Source of the DNA: WHSW01 sp963769945
GTDB taxonomy: Bacteria > Actinomycetota > Thermoleophilia > Solirubrobacterales > 70-9
Assembly (NCBI GenBank): GCA_963769945.1
Contig: CAVYOA010000014.1
Coordinates: 62,001-126,000 of the forward strand
Reading direction: 5' to 3'
DNA: 64,000 nt
In this document: piece by piece, positions 34,623-43,932 of the stretch
Numbering within the stretch: position 1 is the stretch's first letter
Layout: the number at the start of each line of letters is the position of its first letter
Made by a program: the position numbers and the translations under genes
Notes under the pieces: model-generated
Seen by the model: the letters and a program-made list of their open reading frames with translations, nothing else
The model's database searches: none
Told to the model about the DNA's origin: nothing

Positions 34623-35951
34623 TTGGCAAAGAAGCTCTTCGGAACGGATGGTGTCCGGGGGGTCGCGGGCGAGTTCCTGAGCGCCGAGCTGGCCACAGCG
34701 CTGGGTCGCATGGCGACGCTCGAGTCCTCGGCGGCGCGCCCGCAGGTTCTGATCGTTCGCGATACCCGTGCGTCGGGCCCGATGCTGGAAGCGGCGCTGG
34801 CCGAAGGGATCACCGGCGCCGGCGGCGACGTCCTGCTCGCGGGTGTCCTGCCGACCCCCGCCGCTTCGGTGCTCGTGCGCCGGCTGGGCCTCGACTTGGC
34901 GATCGTGATCTCGGCCTCGCACAACCCCTGGCGAGACAATGGGATCAAGTTCTTCGCGGGCAACGGGCGCAAGCTCGACGACGAGCAAGAGGCGGCGATC
35001 GAAGCAGGGGTCGTGGCCGGCGCCGTCGCCGGTACGGGCTCGAGCGTGACCGGCGGACCCGGGCGGGTGCGCAGGCTCGAGGGCGCGCTCGACGACTACC
35101 TGCGCGAGCTCACGAGCTCGTTTCGGCTCGACCTCGCCGGCATCGAGGTCGTCCTCGACTGCGCGAACGGCGCCGCATTCGAGGCTGCGCCGATGATCTT
35201 CGAGCGCCTCGGTGCCACGGTCGCAGCGATCGGCGCCGACCCAGACGGGCGCAACATCAACGAGGCCTGCGGCTCGACTCATCCTCAGGCGCTGGCTGCG
35301 CGAGTGGTGCAGGGCTCCGCTGACCTCGGCTTCGCCTTCGACGGCGATGCAGATCGAGTCGTCGCGGTCGACGGCGGCGGCCGGATCCGGGACGGTGACG
35401 AACTGCTGGCCTTGATCGCCAGATATCTCTTGGCCGCAGGGCGGCTCGATGGCGGTGTCGCCGTGACGGTGATGAGCAATTACGGCATTCACGACGCCAT
35501 GCGCGAGGCAGGGATCGAGGTCGCGACCACGCCAGTCGGCGACCGCAGCGTCGCTGCCGAGCTCAGACGGCGCGGCTGGAACTTCGGCGGCGAGCAGTCG
35601 GGCCATGTGATCTGGACCGACTTCGCCCCTACGGGCGACGGCATCGCCGCCGCCCTGCTGACGATCTCGGCGCTCGCGGGCCGCTCGCTCGCGGAGGCCG
35701 AACCGATGACCCGGCTGCCGCAGGTCCTGATCAACGTCGCCGTCGATGACCGCGACGCCGTCACCGACGCCGACGAGCTTTCGAGCGCTGTCTCGGAGGA
35801 GCAGGCAGGGCTCGAGGGTCGCGGCCGTGTTCTGGTGCGCCCGTCGGGCACCGAGCCGCTGGTCAGAGTGATGGTCGAGGCCCCCGAGGAGTCAGAGGCG
35901 CAGGAGATCGCCCAGCGCCTAGAAGCGATCGTGAGCAAACTCGGCAACTAG
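34623..35951 (+). CDS. glmM: phosphoglucosamine mutase
   Basis: 442 residues. TTG 34623 lies 7 bases after the rpsI stop. LFGTDGVRGVAGEFLSAE opens domain 1; the phosphoserine loop is VISASHNPWRDNGIKFF (catalytic Ser in SASHNP); the metal-binding loop is FAFDGDADRVVAVD; sugar-binding GGEQSGHVI and the phosphate-binding RPSGTEPLVRVMVE are in place. It interconverts glucosamine-6-P and glucosamine-1-P on the way to UDP-GlcNAc for peptidoglycan. It is followed by glmS, which makes its substrate. Confidence 0.96.
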   Translation: MAKKLFGTDGVRGVAGEFLSAELATALGRMATLESSAARPQVLIVRDTRASGPMLEAALAEGITGAGGDVLLAGVLPTPAASVLVRRLGLDLAIVISASHNPWRDNGIKFFAGNGRKLDDEQEAAIEAGVVAGAVAGTGSSVTGGPGRVRRLEGALDDYLRELTSSFRLDLAGIEVVLDCANGAAFEAAPMIFERLGATVAAIGADPDGRNINEACGSTHPQALAARVVQGSADLGFAFDGDADRVVAVDGGGRIRDGDELLALIARYLLAAGRLDGGVAVTVMSNYGIHDAMREAGIEVATTPVGDRSVAAELRRRGWNFGGEQSGHVIWTDFAPTGDGIAAALLTISALAGRSLAEAEPMTRLPQVLINVAVDDRDAVTDADELSSAVSEEQAGLEGRGRVLVRPSGTEPLVRVMVEAPEESEAQEIAQRLEAIVSKLGN

Positions 35952-35967
35952 CGGGCGCGAGCCCGCT
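35950..35967. repeat. perfect hairpin after glmM
   Basis: AGCGGGC-GCGA-GCCCGCT has 7-base arms and a GNRA-type tetraloop, overlapping the last bases of the glmM stop codon. It could help end the transcript, but there is no T-run. Confidence 0.55.
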
Positions 35968-36024
35968 CACGCAACGCCAGCGACCAGCAGCGAGGCGCAA
36001 GCGGCGAACCCCGCATCCCGCCTC

Positions 36025-36030
36025 TACCCT
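36025..36030 (+). promoter_or_regulatory. -10 box for leaderless glmS
   Basis: TACCCT ends 8 bases before ATG 36039 and no Shine-Dalgarno sequence separates them. It suggests that glmS starts a new transcript after glmM. Confidence 0.5.
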
Positions 36031-36038
36031 CTCTACTC

Positions 36039-37916
36039 ATGTGCGGAATCGTCGGATACGTCGGCAACCGCCCCTGCCGGGATCTGCTCGTCGGCGGGCT
36101 CGAGAAGCTCGAGTACCGCGGCTATGACTCGGCGGGTATCTCGCTGCTCGCCGACGGAGAGATCGACACCGTGCGCGCTGTCGGCAATCTCGCCAACCTG
36201 CGCGCGGCCGTCGGCCTCGATGCCGACCGGCCGATCACCGAGCGTGACTCCGGCGCCGTCGCCGTGGCCGCGCCGCCGGCGACGATCGGCCTCGGCCACA
36301 CTCGCTGGGCGACCCATGGCCGCGTCACCGAGGAGAACGCCCATCCCCATGGCGACTGCTCCGACGACATCCAGATCGTCCTCAACGGCATCGTCGAAAA
36401 TCATGCCGAGCTGCGCCGCGAGCTCGTTGCCGACGGCCATCGCTTCAGCTCCGAGACCGACGCCGAGATCGTCGCCCATTTGATTGAAAAGCACTACGAC
36501 GGTGAGCTGACCAAGGCGGTTCGCGATGCCTTTTGCGACCTTCGTGGCCACTACGCCTTCGTCGCCATGCACGCCGAGCATCCAGAGATGCTCGTTGCGG
36601 CACGTCAGGAATGCCCGCTGATCGTCGGTCTCGGCGACAACGAGAGCTTCGTCGCCTCGGCGATTCCCGCTTTCTTGGCCGAGACCCGTCACGTCCTCGG
36701 GCTCAAGAACGGCGAGATCGTGACTGTCGCCAAGGGTGAGGCGACGATCGAGGAGGCTGACGGCACCGCGGTCGAGCGCGAGATCGAGGAGGTCACGTGG
36801 GACCAGGAGGCCGCCGAAAAGGGCGGCTACTCGACCTTCATGATGAAGGAGATCCACGAGCAGCCCGACGCCGTCGCCGAGACGATCGCCGATCGGCTAG
36901 CGGCCGCCGATCGTGTCGACCTCTCCGAGCTCGAGCTTGATCCCGAGTTGATCAAGCGCCTGCGGCGAATCGTCATCGTCGCCTGTGGCACCTCCTACCA
37001 CGCCGGGCTCGTGGGTCGCTATGCAATCGAGCAATGGGCGCGGGTCCCGGTCGAGATGGACGTCGCCTCCGAGTATCGCTACCGCGATCCCGTGGTCTGC
37101 GCCGACGATCTCGTCATCGGCATCACGCAGTCGGGAGAGACCGCCGACACCCTGGCGGCGATGCGGCTCGCTCGCGAGCGTGGAGCAACGGTGATGGCCG
37201 TGACCAACGTCATGGGTAGCCAGGCCACTCGCGATGCTGACATCGTGCTCTTCACCAGGGCTGGGATCGAGATCGGTGTCGCGGCGACCAAGACCTTCAC
37301 CAGCCAGGTGGCGGCGATGTACCTGCTCGGGCTCTGGCTGGCGCAGGAACGCGGCTCGATGGAGGTCTCGCGGACCGCCGAGCTGATCGCCGAGATGAAG
37401 GCGCTTCCGCATCTGATCCAGGAAACGATCGTCGGGAGCGACAGCCGCGTACGAGCGATCGCGCGCAGTCACCACGAGCGCAAGTTCTTTCTCTATCTCG
37501 GACGCAACATCGGCCTACCGGTCTGCCTCGAAGGGGCGCTGAAGCTGAAGGAGATCTCCTACATCCCGACCGACGCGTATGCCGCGGGCGAGATGAAGCA
37601 CGGCCCGATCGCGCTACTCGACGAGAACACTCCCGTGGTCACGGTCGCGACCAACAGCCCGACTCTGGAGAAGGTGCTCTCGAACGTCTCTGAGGTGCGT
37701 GCACGCGGCGCCGATGTCATCGCCGTCGCCACCGAGGGCGCGACGGAAGTCGCAGATGCGTGCGATCAGACCTTGTTCGTGCCGAGTACCGATTGGATCC
37801 TGCAGCCGATTCTGGCGATCGTGCCGCTGCAGCTGCTCGCCTATTACATCGCCCGGCTCAACGGTCTCAACGTCGACCAGCCGCGGAATCTGGCAAAGAC
37901 GGTCACGGTCGAATGA
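36039..37916 (+). CDS. glmS: glutamine-fructose-6-phosphate aminotransferase (isomerising)
   Basis: 625 residues. Cys2 of MCGIVGYVGNR is the N-terminal nucleophile of the glutaminase domain; GHTRWATHG and SETDAEIVAHLIE follow. The isomerase half has two SIS domains: VACGTSYHAGLVGRYAIEQW, QSGETADTLAAMRLARE, ASEYRYR and the C-terminal NVDQPRNLAKTVTVE. It makes glucosamine-6-P from fructose-6-P and glutamine, the first committed step to UDP-GlcNAc. The stop overlaps the acpS start (ATGA). Confidence 0.96.
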   Translation: MCGIVGYVGNRPCRDLLVGGLEKLEYRGYDSAGISLLADGEIDTVRAVGNLANLRAAVGLDADRPITERDSGAVAVAAPPATIGLGHTRWATHGRVTEENAHPHGDCSDDIQIVLNGIVENHAELRRELVADGHRFSSETDAEIVAHLIEKHYDGELTKAVRDAFCDLRGHYAFVAMHAEHPEMLVAARQECPLIVGLGDNESFVASAIPAFLAETRHVLGLKNGEIVTVAKGEATIEEADGTAVEREIEEVTWDQEAAEKGGYSTFMMKEIHEQPDAVAETIADRLAAADRVDLSELELDPELIKRLRRIVIVACGTSYHAGLVGRYAIEQWARVPVEMDVASEYRYRDPVVCADDLVIGITQSGETADTLAAMRLARERGATVMAVTNVMGSQATRDADIVLFTRAGIEIGVAATKTFTSQVAAMYLLGLWLAQERGSMEVSRTAELIAEMKALPHLIQETIVGSDSRVRAIARSHHERKFFLYLGRNIGLPVCLEGALKLKEISYIPTDAYAAGEMKHGPIALLDENTPVVTVATNSPTLEKVLSNVSEVRARGADVIAVATEGATEVADACDQTLFVPSTDWILQPILAIVPLQLLAYYIARLNGLNVDQPRNLAKTVTVE

Positions 37917-38281
37917 TCGGTATCGATCTGATCGAGATCGAGCGCCTCGAGCGGGCGCTGGAACGACGCCCTCGGCTCGCTGAGCGCGTGTTCAGCGAGG
38001 CCGAGATCGCCTTCGCCGAGCTGAGGCGGCGCCCCGGCCGCCATCTCGCGGCTCGCTTCGCGGCCAAGGAGGCGGCGCTGAAGGCGTTGGGGTTGGGCGG
38101 GCTGCGGTTGCACGAGGTCGAGGTCGAAGGCGGGGGAGACTCGGCTCCGCGACTTCGCCTTCACGGGAGCGCCCGCGAGACGGCTGAGCGCCGCGGCATC
38201 GAGCTTTCGCTCTCGCTTTCCCACTCGCGCGAGCTCGCGACCGCCGTCGTGGTCGGCGCACCGCCAGCCCTTCGCCCCTAG
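37913..38281 (+). CDS. acpS: holo-[acyl-carrier-protein] synthase
   Basis: A 122-residue phosphopantetheinyl transferase that moves the 4'-phosphopantetheine arm from CoA to ACP. MIGIDLIEIERLERAL carries the metal-binding Asp; RHLAARFAAKEAALKALG is the conserved second motif (Glu of KEA binds Mg). The C terminus has ELSLSHSRELATAVV. The usual length is 120-130. It overlaps glmS by 4 bases, and is followed 35 bases later by nnr, as in many actinobacteria. Confidence 0.95.
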   Translation: MIGIDLIEIERLERALERRPRLAERVFSEAEIAFAELRRRPGRHLAARFAAKEAALKALGLGGLRLHEVEVEGGGDSAPRLRLHGSARETAERRGIELSLSLSHSRELATAVVVGAPPALRP

Positions 38282-38315
38282 GCAGTGCAACCACCTAACT
38301 GTCAGCCTTAGAGCC

Positions 38316-39848
38316 ATGGAGCCCTGGCTCTCCCCATTGCTCGACGCGAAGACGATGCGCGCGGTCGACGCCTGGGCGATCGAGGAGCGTGAGACGCCAT
38401 CACTCGACTTGATGGAGGCGGCTGGGCGCGCCGTTGCCGAGGCTGCGCTCGAGCTTTGCGAAATGGGGCCGGCCCGGATCGTTTGCGGCAAGGGCAACAA
38501 CGGCGGCGACGGGCTCGTTGCCGCACGCCATCTGGCGACCAACGGCGTCGAGGCCGAAGTCGTGCTGCTGTGGCCGGCGGCCGAGCTCTCCGACGACGCC
38601 AGGGTCAACCTCGAGCGTTTCGGTGGCAAGGCAACCGAGGCCGGCGATGGCGATCTCAAAGCGCTACTCGCGAACTCGGGCGTGATTGTCGACGCGATCT
38701 TCGGCACCGGCTTCGAGGGCGCGCCGCGTGAGCCGGCAGCAGCTGCGATCGAGGCAATTAATGGGGCGGGCGCTCCCGTGGTCGCCGCCGACATCGCCTC
38801 GGGCGTCGATGCTTCCAGCGGGGAGATCGCCGGCGTCGCGGTTGCAGCCGACCTCACCGTGTCCTTTCACGCTGCCAAGCTCGGCCATTGGGTCGCTCCG
38901 GGCAAGGGCGCAACCGGCGAGCTTCGAGTCGCTGCGATCGGGATCCCGGACGGGGCTCCCGCGCAGTCCGCCGGCGGCGTGATCGACCGGCGGGTGTTGG
39001 CGCTTGCGCCTCGCCGCGGTGCAAGCTCGACCAAGTTCAGCTCGGGCCAGGTGCTGATCGTTGGCGGTTCGCGTGGCCTTACGGGAAGTGTGTGTCTGAC
39101 CGCCTCGGCGGCGATCCGCACTGGTGCCGGCTACGCCACCGTCGCCGTGCCCGATGAGCTCGAGCCGATCTTCGAGACGAAGCTGACCGAGGTGATGTCA
39201 ATCGGCTGCGAAAGCGAGGACGGCGCGCTCGTACCCGCAGCGGCGGAACGCATCCTTGCCGCCTGCGACGGGGCGGCGTCGGTTGTTGTCGGCCCCGGGC
39301 TCGGCAAGAGCGCCCCGGCCGCCGAGCTCGTCGCTGCCGTGGTCGCCCGGATCGAGACGCCGCTGCTGATCGACGCCGACGGCCTCAACGCGCTCGCAGG
39401 CAAGCTCGAGCTGTTGGCATCGAGAGCGCAACCCACCGTGCTCACCCCGCATGCCGGCGAGCTCGGTCGGCTGCTTGGGAGCGACTCGAAGACGATCTCG
39501 GCCAATCGCCTGGCGTCGGCGCAGAAAGCGAGCCAGCTCGCGAAGGCGGTGGTGGTGCTCAAAGGCGACGACACGATCGTCGCCGGCCCGGGCACTGGAC
39601 CGATGATCAACGCGCTTTCGAGCCCGTCGCTGGCGACGGCGGGAACCGGAGACGTGCTCAGCGGTTTGATCGCGGCGCTGCTGGCTCGCGGCCTCGACCC
39701 ACCCACGGCCGCTGCCGCCGGCGTCTTCGCCCACGCCCGCGCCGGCCAGTTCGCCGCCGAGCGCGTCGGGGCCGCCGAGTCCGTGATCGCAAGCGATGTT
39801 GTCGATGCGATTGCTGCTGGGCTCGTGCCCGATGCGGAAGCGCACTGA
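38316..39848 (+). CDS. nnr: bifunctional NAD(P)HX epimerase/dehydratase
   Basis: 510 residues with two domains. The N-terminal YjeF_N epimerase (about 1-215) has GKGNNGGDGLVAARHL, DAIFGTGFEG and DIASGVDASSG. The C-terminal ribokinase-like dehydratase (about 225-505) has VLIVGGSRGLTGSVCL, PLLIDADGLNAL, VLTPHAGELGRLLG and the catalytic LATAGTGDVLSGLIAALLARG. Together they repair hydrated, damaged NADH and NADPH. The usual fused form is about 500 residues. The alanine racemase start lies just after the stop. Confidence 0.94.
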   Translation: MEPWLSPLLDAKTMRAVDAWAIEERETPSLDLMEAAGRAVAEAALELCEMGPARIVCGKGNNGGDGLVAARHLATNGVEAEVVLLWPAAELSDDARVNLERFGGKATEAGDGDLKALLANSGVIVDAIFGTGFEGAPREPAAAAIEAINGAGAPVVAADIASGVDASSGEIAGVAVAADLTVSFHAAKLGHWVAPGKGATGELRVAAIGIPDGAPAQSAGGVIDRRVLALAPRRGASSTKFSSGQVLIVGGSRGLTGSVCLTASAAIRTGAGYATVAVPDELEPIFETKLTEVMSIGCESEDGALVPAAAERILAACDGAASVVVGPGLGKSAPAAELVAAVVARIETPLLIDADGLNALAGKLELLASRAQPTVLTPHAGELGRLLGSDSKTISANRLASAQKASQLAKAVVVLKGDDTIVAGPGTGPMINALSSPSLATAGTGDVLSGLIAALLARGLDPPTAAAAGVFAHARAGQFAAERVGAAESVIASDVVDAIAAGLVPDAEAH

Positions 39849-39849
39849 G

Positions 39850-40986
39850 GTGAGCGCCGAGCCGGTCGCGCGCGCGACCGCGGTGATCGACGTCGGCGCG
39901 ATTGCGCGCAACTGCGCCAGGCTCGAGGCGACCCTGAGCCAAGGCTCACGGCTCTGCGCCGTGGTCAAAGCCGATGGCTACGGCCACGGTGCAGTCGAAT
40001 CTGCTCGCGCGGCGCTCGCCGGTGGTGCCAGCCAGCTTGCCGTCGCCACCGCCGCCGAGGCGAGCGAGTTGCGGGCGAGCATGCCGGATGCGCCCCTGCT
40101 CGTTCTCGGCGCGATGACGCCGGCAGAGCTCGAGGCGGCGCTCGAGGCCGAGGCGGAGGTATCGATCTGGCGCCAAGGCTTTTTCGAGCTGGTGGCAGCA
40201 CGGGGGCAGGCGCTCGGGCTGCGTCCCCGCCTTCATGTCAAGTACGACACCGGCATGGGCCGGCTCGGCGACCGCGACGCTGATGCCGTCGAGAGCCTCG
40301 TGCGTGCAGCGGCGGCCAGCGACGTGGTCGAGCTCGCCGGCCTGTGGACGCATTTCGCGACAGCCGATGAGGAGGACACGAGCTTTCTCGAGCAGCAGCT
40401 GAGGCGCTTCAGTGAGCTCGCGCTGCCGCTGCGCGACGAGTTCGACGGGCTGATCTTGCATGCCGCCAACAGCGCCGCCACGCTTCGCCTCGAGATTGCG
40501 CATTTCGACATGGTTCGCTGTGGCGTCGCCATCTACGGCCTCGATCCGTTCGGGGTCGATCCAGCCAATTGGCAGCTCGAACCGGCCATGGAGCTGCGCT
40601 CTTACGTCGCCGACGTCAAGCGCTTCGAGGCGGGAGAGAGCGCGGGCTATGGCAGGCAATGGACGGCATCTGAGCCGACCAACGTAGGGATCCTGCCGAT
40701 CGGCTACGGCGATGGCGTTCGCCGCGGGCTCACCAACAACGCCGAGCTTCTCGTTTCTGGGCAACGCTGGCCGTTGGTCGGGACCGTCTCGATGGACAAC
40801 ATCACGATCGACCTCGGGCCTGCGCCCGTCGTCGAAGCCGGAGCCGCTGCTGTGCTGATCGGCGAGCAGGACGGTGGGCGCGTGCTCTGCGAGGAGGTCG
40901 CCCGCCGCCTCGACACAATCAATTACGAGATCACCTGCGGCATCTCCTCGAGGGTCCCGCGCGAGTACGTGGGCGCGGCGGCTTGA
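39850..40986 (+). CDS. alr: alanine racemase
   Basis: 378 residues from GTG 39850, one base after the nnr stop; ATG 39832 inside nnr is an alternative. PLP Lys is in LCAVVKADGYGHGAVE; the substrate-side catalytic Tyr is in SAGYGRQW (C-terminal domain), and VGTVSMDNITIDLG binds the carboxylate. RPRLHVKYDTGMGRLG and the barrel strand IYGLDPFG are typical. It supplies D-alanine for peptidoglycan, so it fits the glmS/glmM neighbourhood. Its stop overlaps the start of the next gene (TTGA). Confidence 0.95.
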   Translation: MSAEPVARATAVIDVGAIARNCARLEATLSQGSRLCAVVKADGYGHGAVESARAALAGGASQLAVATAAEASELRASMPDAPLLVLGAMTPAELEAALEAEAEVSIWRQGFFELVAARGQALGLRPRLHVKYDTGMGRLGDRDADAVESLVRAAAASDVVELAGLWTHFATADEEDTSFLEQQLRRFSELALPLRDEFDGLILHAANSAATLRLEIAHFDMVRCGVAIYGLDPFGVDPANWQLEPAMELRSYVADVKRFEAGESAGYGRQWTASEPTNVGILPIGYGDGVRRGLTNNAELLVSGQRWPLVGTVSMDNITIDLGPAPVVEAGAAAVLIGEQDGGRVLCEEVARRLDTINYEITCGISSRVPREYVGAAA

Positions 40987-42446
40987 GCGCCGAGGCGCGC
41001 TTCGAGGGGCTTTCGAGGGCGCCTGCAGTTGCTGTCGCGCGCGAGGCCCTGGCCGGCGCTGACGAGCACGCCTGGATCGTCGGCGGCGCCGTGCGCGACG
41101 CGATCGCCGGCCGCGAGATCGTCGACCTCGATCTCGCCGTGGCGGGCGGGGCCGGTGTGGCCGCGCGCCGTATCGCCGACGCTTGTGGGGGTGCGGTCTT
41201 CGAGCTCTCGGCCGAGTTCGGGACCTGGCGCGCTCTCGCCCCCGACCGTTCATGGCACGCCGACGTCTCGACCCTTCGCGGCGAGACGATCGAGGCTGAC
41301 CTCGCCCAGCGCGATTTCACCGTCAACGCCATCGCCCTTGACCTCGGCGATCTCGAGCGTCCGCCTATCGACCCTCACGGCGGCATCACAGATATCGAAA
41401 AGCGTGCGTTGCGTGCGGTCAGCGCCGAAAGCTTCAGCGACGATCCCCTGCGCGTGCTTCGCGCGGCACGGCTACGCGCGGAGCTGGGCTTCGAGCTCGA
41501 GGACCAGACGGCGGCCCTAGCCCGTGCCTCGGCGCCGCTGGTGGCGGATACCGCTGGCGAGCGCCAGTTTGCCGAGCTGAGGATGCTCGTGACCGGTCCC
41601 GCGCCATTGCTGGGTCTCGCGGCGCTCGAAGACCTCGAAGCCACCGACTACGTTCTGCCCGAGCTTGCGGCGCTGCGCGGGGTGGGCCAGAACCCCAACC
41701 ACCATCTCGACGTCTACGGGCACACGCTCGAGGTCGTGGCGACGTTGCTCAGCGTCGAGGCCGACCTCGATCGCTTCGCCGGCGAGTCCGCCGGCGAGGT
41801 TCGCGCGCTGCTATGCGAGCCGCTGGCCGACGAGCTCACGCGGGGAGGCGCGCTGCGTTTCGGAGCCCTGCTGCACGACACCGGCAAGCCGATTACTCGT
41901 GAGGAGCGCGAGGGTGGGTTCGTCTCGTTCGTCGGCCACGATCGCGAGGGCGCCGCGATCGTTCGCAGCGCCTGTGCGCGACTGAAGACGAGCAGGACGC
42001 TTTCTCGCCATCTCGAAGCCCTGACGCGCCACCATCTGCACCTCGGTTTCATGATCGCCCAGCGCCCGCTCTCGCGCCGGCATCTGTATCGGTACCTGCG
42101 CTTGACCGAGCCCGTCGCGGCGGATGTCACCCTGCTCACGGTCGCCGACCGGCTCTCGGCTCGCGGCAGCGGGCCGACCGCGACCCCGGAGATGATCGAT
42201 GCCCATCTCGAGCTCGCGCGCGAGGTCTTGCCGGAGGCACTGCGCTGGCACCGAAACGGGCCGCCACGCGCGCCCATGCCCGGCGACGAGCTTGCGGCAG
42301 CCGTCGGGATCGAGCCCGGTCCCGAGCTCGGGCGGCTGCTTGAGGAGATCGAGGCGGCCGTGTTCGCTGGTGAGGTCAACTCCGCCGCCGACGCGATCCG
42401 CGTCGCCCGCGCCCTCGCCGAGGGGGATGCGACCGAGACCAAATAG
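40983..42446 (+). CDS. CCA tRNA nucleotidyltransferase / poly(A)-polymerase-like, HD domain
   Basis: 487 residues from TTG 40983. The class II nucleotidyltransferase head has AWIVGGAVRDAIAGREI and the catalytic acidic pair in DLDLAVAGG; DADVSTLRGE-like and QRDFTVNAIALDL motifs follow, and RVLRAARLRAELGFELE is the RNA-binding domain. The HD domain has HLDVYGHTLEVV and GALLHDTGKP. It adds or repairs the CCA end of tRNAs, or acts as a nucleotidyltransferase-HD hybrid. The start overlaps the alr stop by 4 bases. The TAG stop is also the first half of the -10 box of the HIT gene. Confidence 0.9.
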   Translation: MSAEARFEGLSRAPAVAVAREALAGADEHAWIVGGAVRDAIAGREIVDLDLAVAGGAGVAARRIADACGGAVFELSAEFGTWRALAPDRSWHADVSTLRGETIEADLAQRDFTVNAIALDLGDLERPPIDPHGGITDIEKRALRAVSAESFSDDPLRVLRAARLRAELGFELEDQTAALARASAPLVADTAGERQFAELRMLVTGPAPLLGLAALEDLEATDYVLPELAALRGVGQNPNHHLDVYGHTLEVVATLLSVEADLDRFAGESAGEVRALLCEPLADELTRGGALRFGALLHDTGKPITREEREGGFVSFVGHDREGAAIVRSACARLKTSRTLSRHLEALTRHHLHLGFMIAQRPLSRRHLYRYLRLTEPVAADVTLLTVADRLSARGSGPTATPEMIDAHLELAREVLPEALRWHRNGPPRAPMPGDELAAAVGIEPGPELGRLLEEIEAAVFAGEVNSAADAIRVARALAEGDATETK

Positions 42447-42449
42447 TCT
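42444..42449 (+). promoter_or_regulatory. -10 box for leaderless HIT gene, overlapping a stop codon
   Basis: TAGTCT ends 7 bases before GTG 42457. Its TAG is the stop codon of the preceding nucleotidyltransferase gene. Confidence 0.45.
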
Positions 42450-42456
42450 GGCGGTC

Positions 42457-42873
42457 GTGAGCGACTGCCTATTCTGCGCCATCGTCGCCGGCGACATGCC
42501 GGCGCAGATCGTCGACTCCGACGAGCACACCGTCGCCTTCATGGACATCAACCCGGCGACACGCGGCCACGCGCTCGTGATCCCGCGCGCGCACAGCGCC
42601 GACCTGATGGAGATCTCCGACGATCAGCTCGAGCGCACGACGCTCGCGGCGCGCAGGCTGGCGCAGCGGATGGAGCAGACGCTCGAGCCCGACGGCTTCA
42701 ACCTGATCAACGCCTGTCGCCCGGCGGCGTGGCAAACGGTCTTTCACTTCCACATCCACGTGGTCCCGCGCTATGAGGACGACCCGCTCGAGCTGCCGTG
42801 GCGCCCGGTGGCCGGCGACCCAGATCAGATTGCGCGGATCGCGTCGAAGATTCGCGGCGATGATGATGGCTGA
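42457..42873 (+). CDS. HIT family nucleotide hydrolase/transferase
   Basis: 138 residues, a HINT-type protein. SDCLFCAIVAGDMPAQIV at the N terminus has the zinc-type CxxC, FMDINPATRGHALVIPRAH follows, and the histidine triad is HFHIHVVPRY. These enzymes hydrolyse AMP-lysine/AMP-amide or similar nucleotide conjugates. The C-terminal extension is short. GTG 42457 is chosen by the -10 box and the match to family N termini. It overlaps the enoyl-CoA hydratase start by several bases. Confidence 0.9.
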   Translation: MSDCLFCAIVAGDMPAQIVDSDEHTVAFMDINPATRGHALVIPRAHSADLMEISDDQLERTTLAARRLAQRMEQTLEPDGFNLINACRPAAWQTVFHFHIHVVPRYEDDPLELPWRPVAGDPDQIARIASKIRGDDDG

Positions 42874-43654
42874 GCGCACGATCAGCTTCTCGCTCGAGGG
42901 TGAGGTCGGCATCGTTGAGCTCTCGAATCCACCGCTGAACCTGTTCACCGACACCGCCTTCGAGGAGCTGATGACGTCGCTCGACGAGGCCGAGGCGTCC
43001 GCTGCTCGCGCTTTGGTCTGGCGCGCGAGCGGCGAGATCTTCAGCGGCGGGGTCGACGTCAAGGCGTTTCAGCGCGTCGTCGATGCCGGGCCCGGGGAGG
43101 CGAGCGCGTTCGCCGGCCCGCTGATCGAGGGCGTCAGGCGGCTCGAAGCGCTCGAGGTGCCGACGATCGCGCTCGTGCACGGGCTATGCCTCACCGCCGG
43201 GCTCGAGATCGCGCTCGGTTGCGACATCATCTGGGCCGAGCAGTCGTCGCAATTCGGCCTTGTCGAGGCCGTGGTCGGGCTCACGCCCGGCGCCGGCGGT
43301 ACCCAGCGGATGGCCGAGCGCGCAGGCCCCGGCAGAGCGCGCGAGTTTGTGATGACGGGTGGGCTCTACGAGGCATCAAAGCTGGAGTCATGGGGCGTGA
43401 TCAACCGCGTCGTCGGCGACGGTGAGGTGCACGAGAAGGGCATGCGCTTCGCTCAGCGGCTGGCGAGCGGACCGACGGTCGCCCACGCCGCCACCAAGCG
43501 CGTCGTCCGTGCTTATCTCGAGGGCGGCGTCGCCCACGCCGACGAGATCACGCCCGATCAGTTCGCCGCGCTGTTCGAAAGCGACGACCTGCAGTCCGCC
43601 GTGCGCTCATTCCTCGCCGACGGGCCCGGCAAGGCGACGTTCGAGGGTCGCTGA
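42866..43654 (+). CDS. enoyl-CoA hydratase/isomerase family protein
   Basis: 262 residues of the crotonase fold. FSLEGEVGIVELSNPPLNLF opens; the oxyanion-hole residue segments are ASGEIFSGGVDVKAF and LVHGLCLTAGLEIALGCDI. GLTPGAGGTQRMAERAG is the conserved helix/loop with the catalytic-position Glu in FGLVEAVVGL. The C-terminal helical half is complete. The substrate is unknown; typical roles are fatty-acid beta-oxidation or a CoA-dependent side pathway. Three ATG codons in a row (42860, 42863, 42866) are possible starts. It overlaps the HIT stop. Confidence 0.85.
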   Translation: MAERTISFSLEGEVGIVELSNPPLNLFTDTAFEELMTSLDEAEASAARALVWRASGEIFSGGVDVKAFQRVVDAGPGEASAFAGPLIEGVRRLEALEVPTIALVHGLCLTAGLEIALGCDIIWAEQSSQFGLVEAVVGLTPGAGGTQRMAERAGPGRAREFVMTGGLYEASKLESWGVINRVVGDGEVHEKGMRFAQRLASGPTVAHAATKRVVRAYLEGGVAHADEITPDQFAALFESDDLQSAVRSFLADGPGKATFEGR

Positions 43655-43698
43655 ATCCCGCTTATTCATCGGCTTACGCGCTACCCTCAAGCTCGCAA

Positions 43699-43917
43699 AT
43701 GGGCAAAGAAGAGAAAATCGAGCTCGAGGGCGAGGTCACCGAGGCCTTGCCCAACACGATGTTCAAGGTCAAGCTCGATAACGACCACCAGGTCCTCGGC
43801 CATATCTCGGGCAAGATGCGCCGCCACTACATCCGCATCCTCCCTGGCGACCGCGTCAAGATCGAGCTCTCGCCCTACGACCTCGACCGCGGCCGCATCA
43901 CCTACCGCTACAAGTAG
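43699..43917 (+). CDS. infA: translation initiation factor IF-1
   Basis: 72 residues, an S1-like OB fold that binds the 30S A site. The sequence has the family order GKEEKIELEGEVTEALP, MFKVKLDNDHQVLGHISGKM, RRHYIRILPGDRVKIELSPYD and RGRITYRYK at the end. It is placed away from the ribosomal protein clusters. A TACCCT box ends 11 bases before the ATG; no Shine-Dalgarno sequence is seen, so the mRNA leader is at most a few bases. Confidence 0.96.
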   Translation: MGKEEKIELEGEVTEALPNTMFKVKLDNDHQVLGHISGKMRRHYIRILPGDRVKIELSPYDLDRGRITYRYK

Positions 43918-43932
43918 CCCCGCCGGCTGGGC

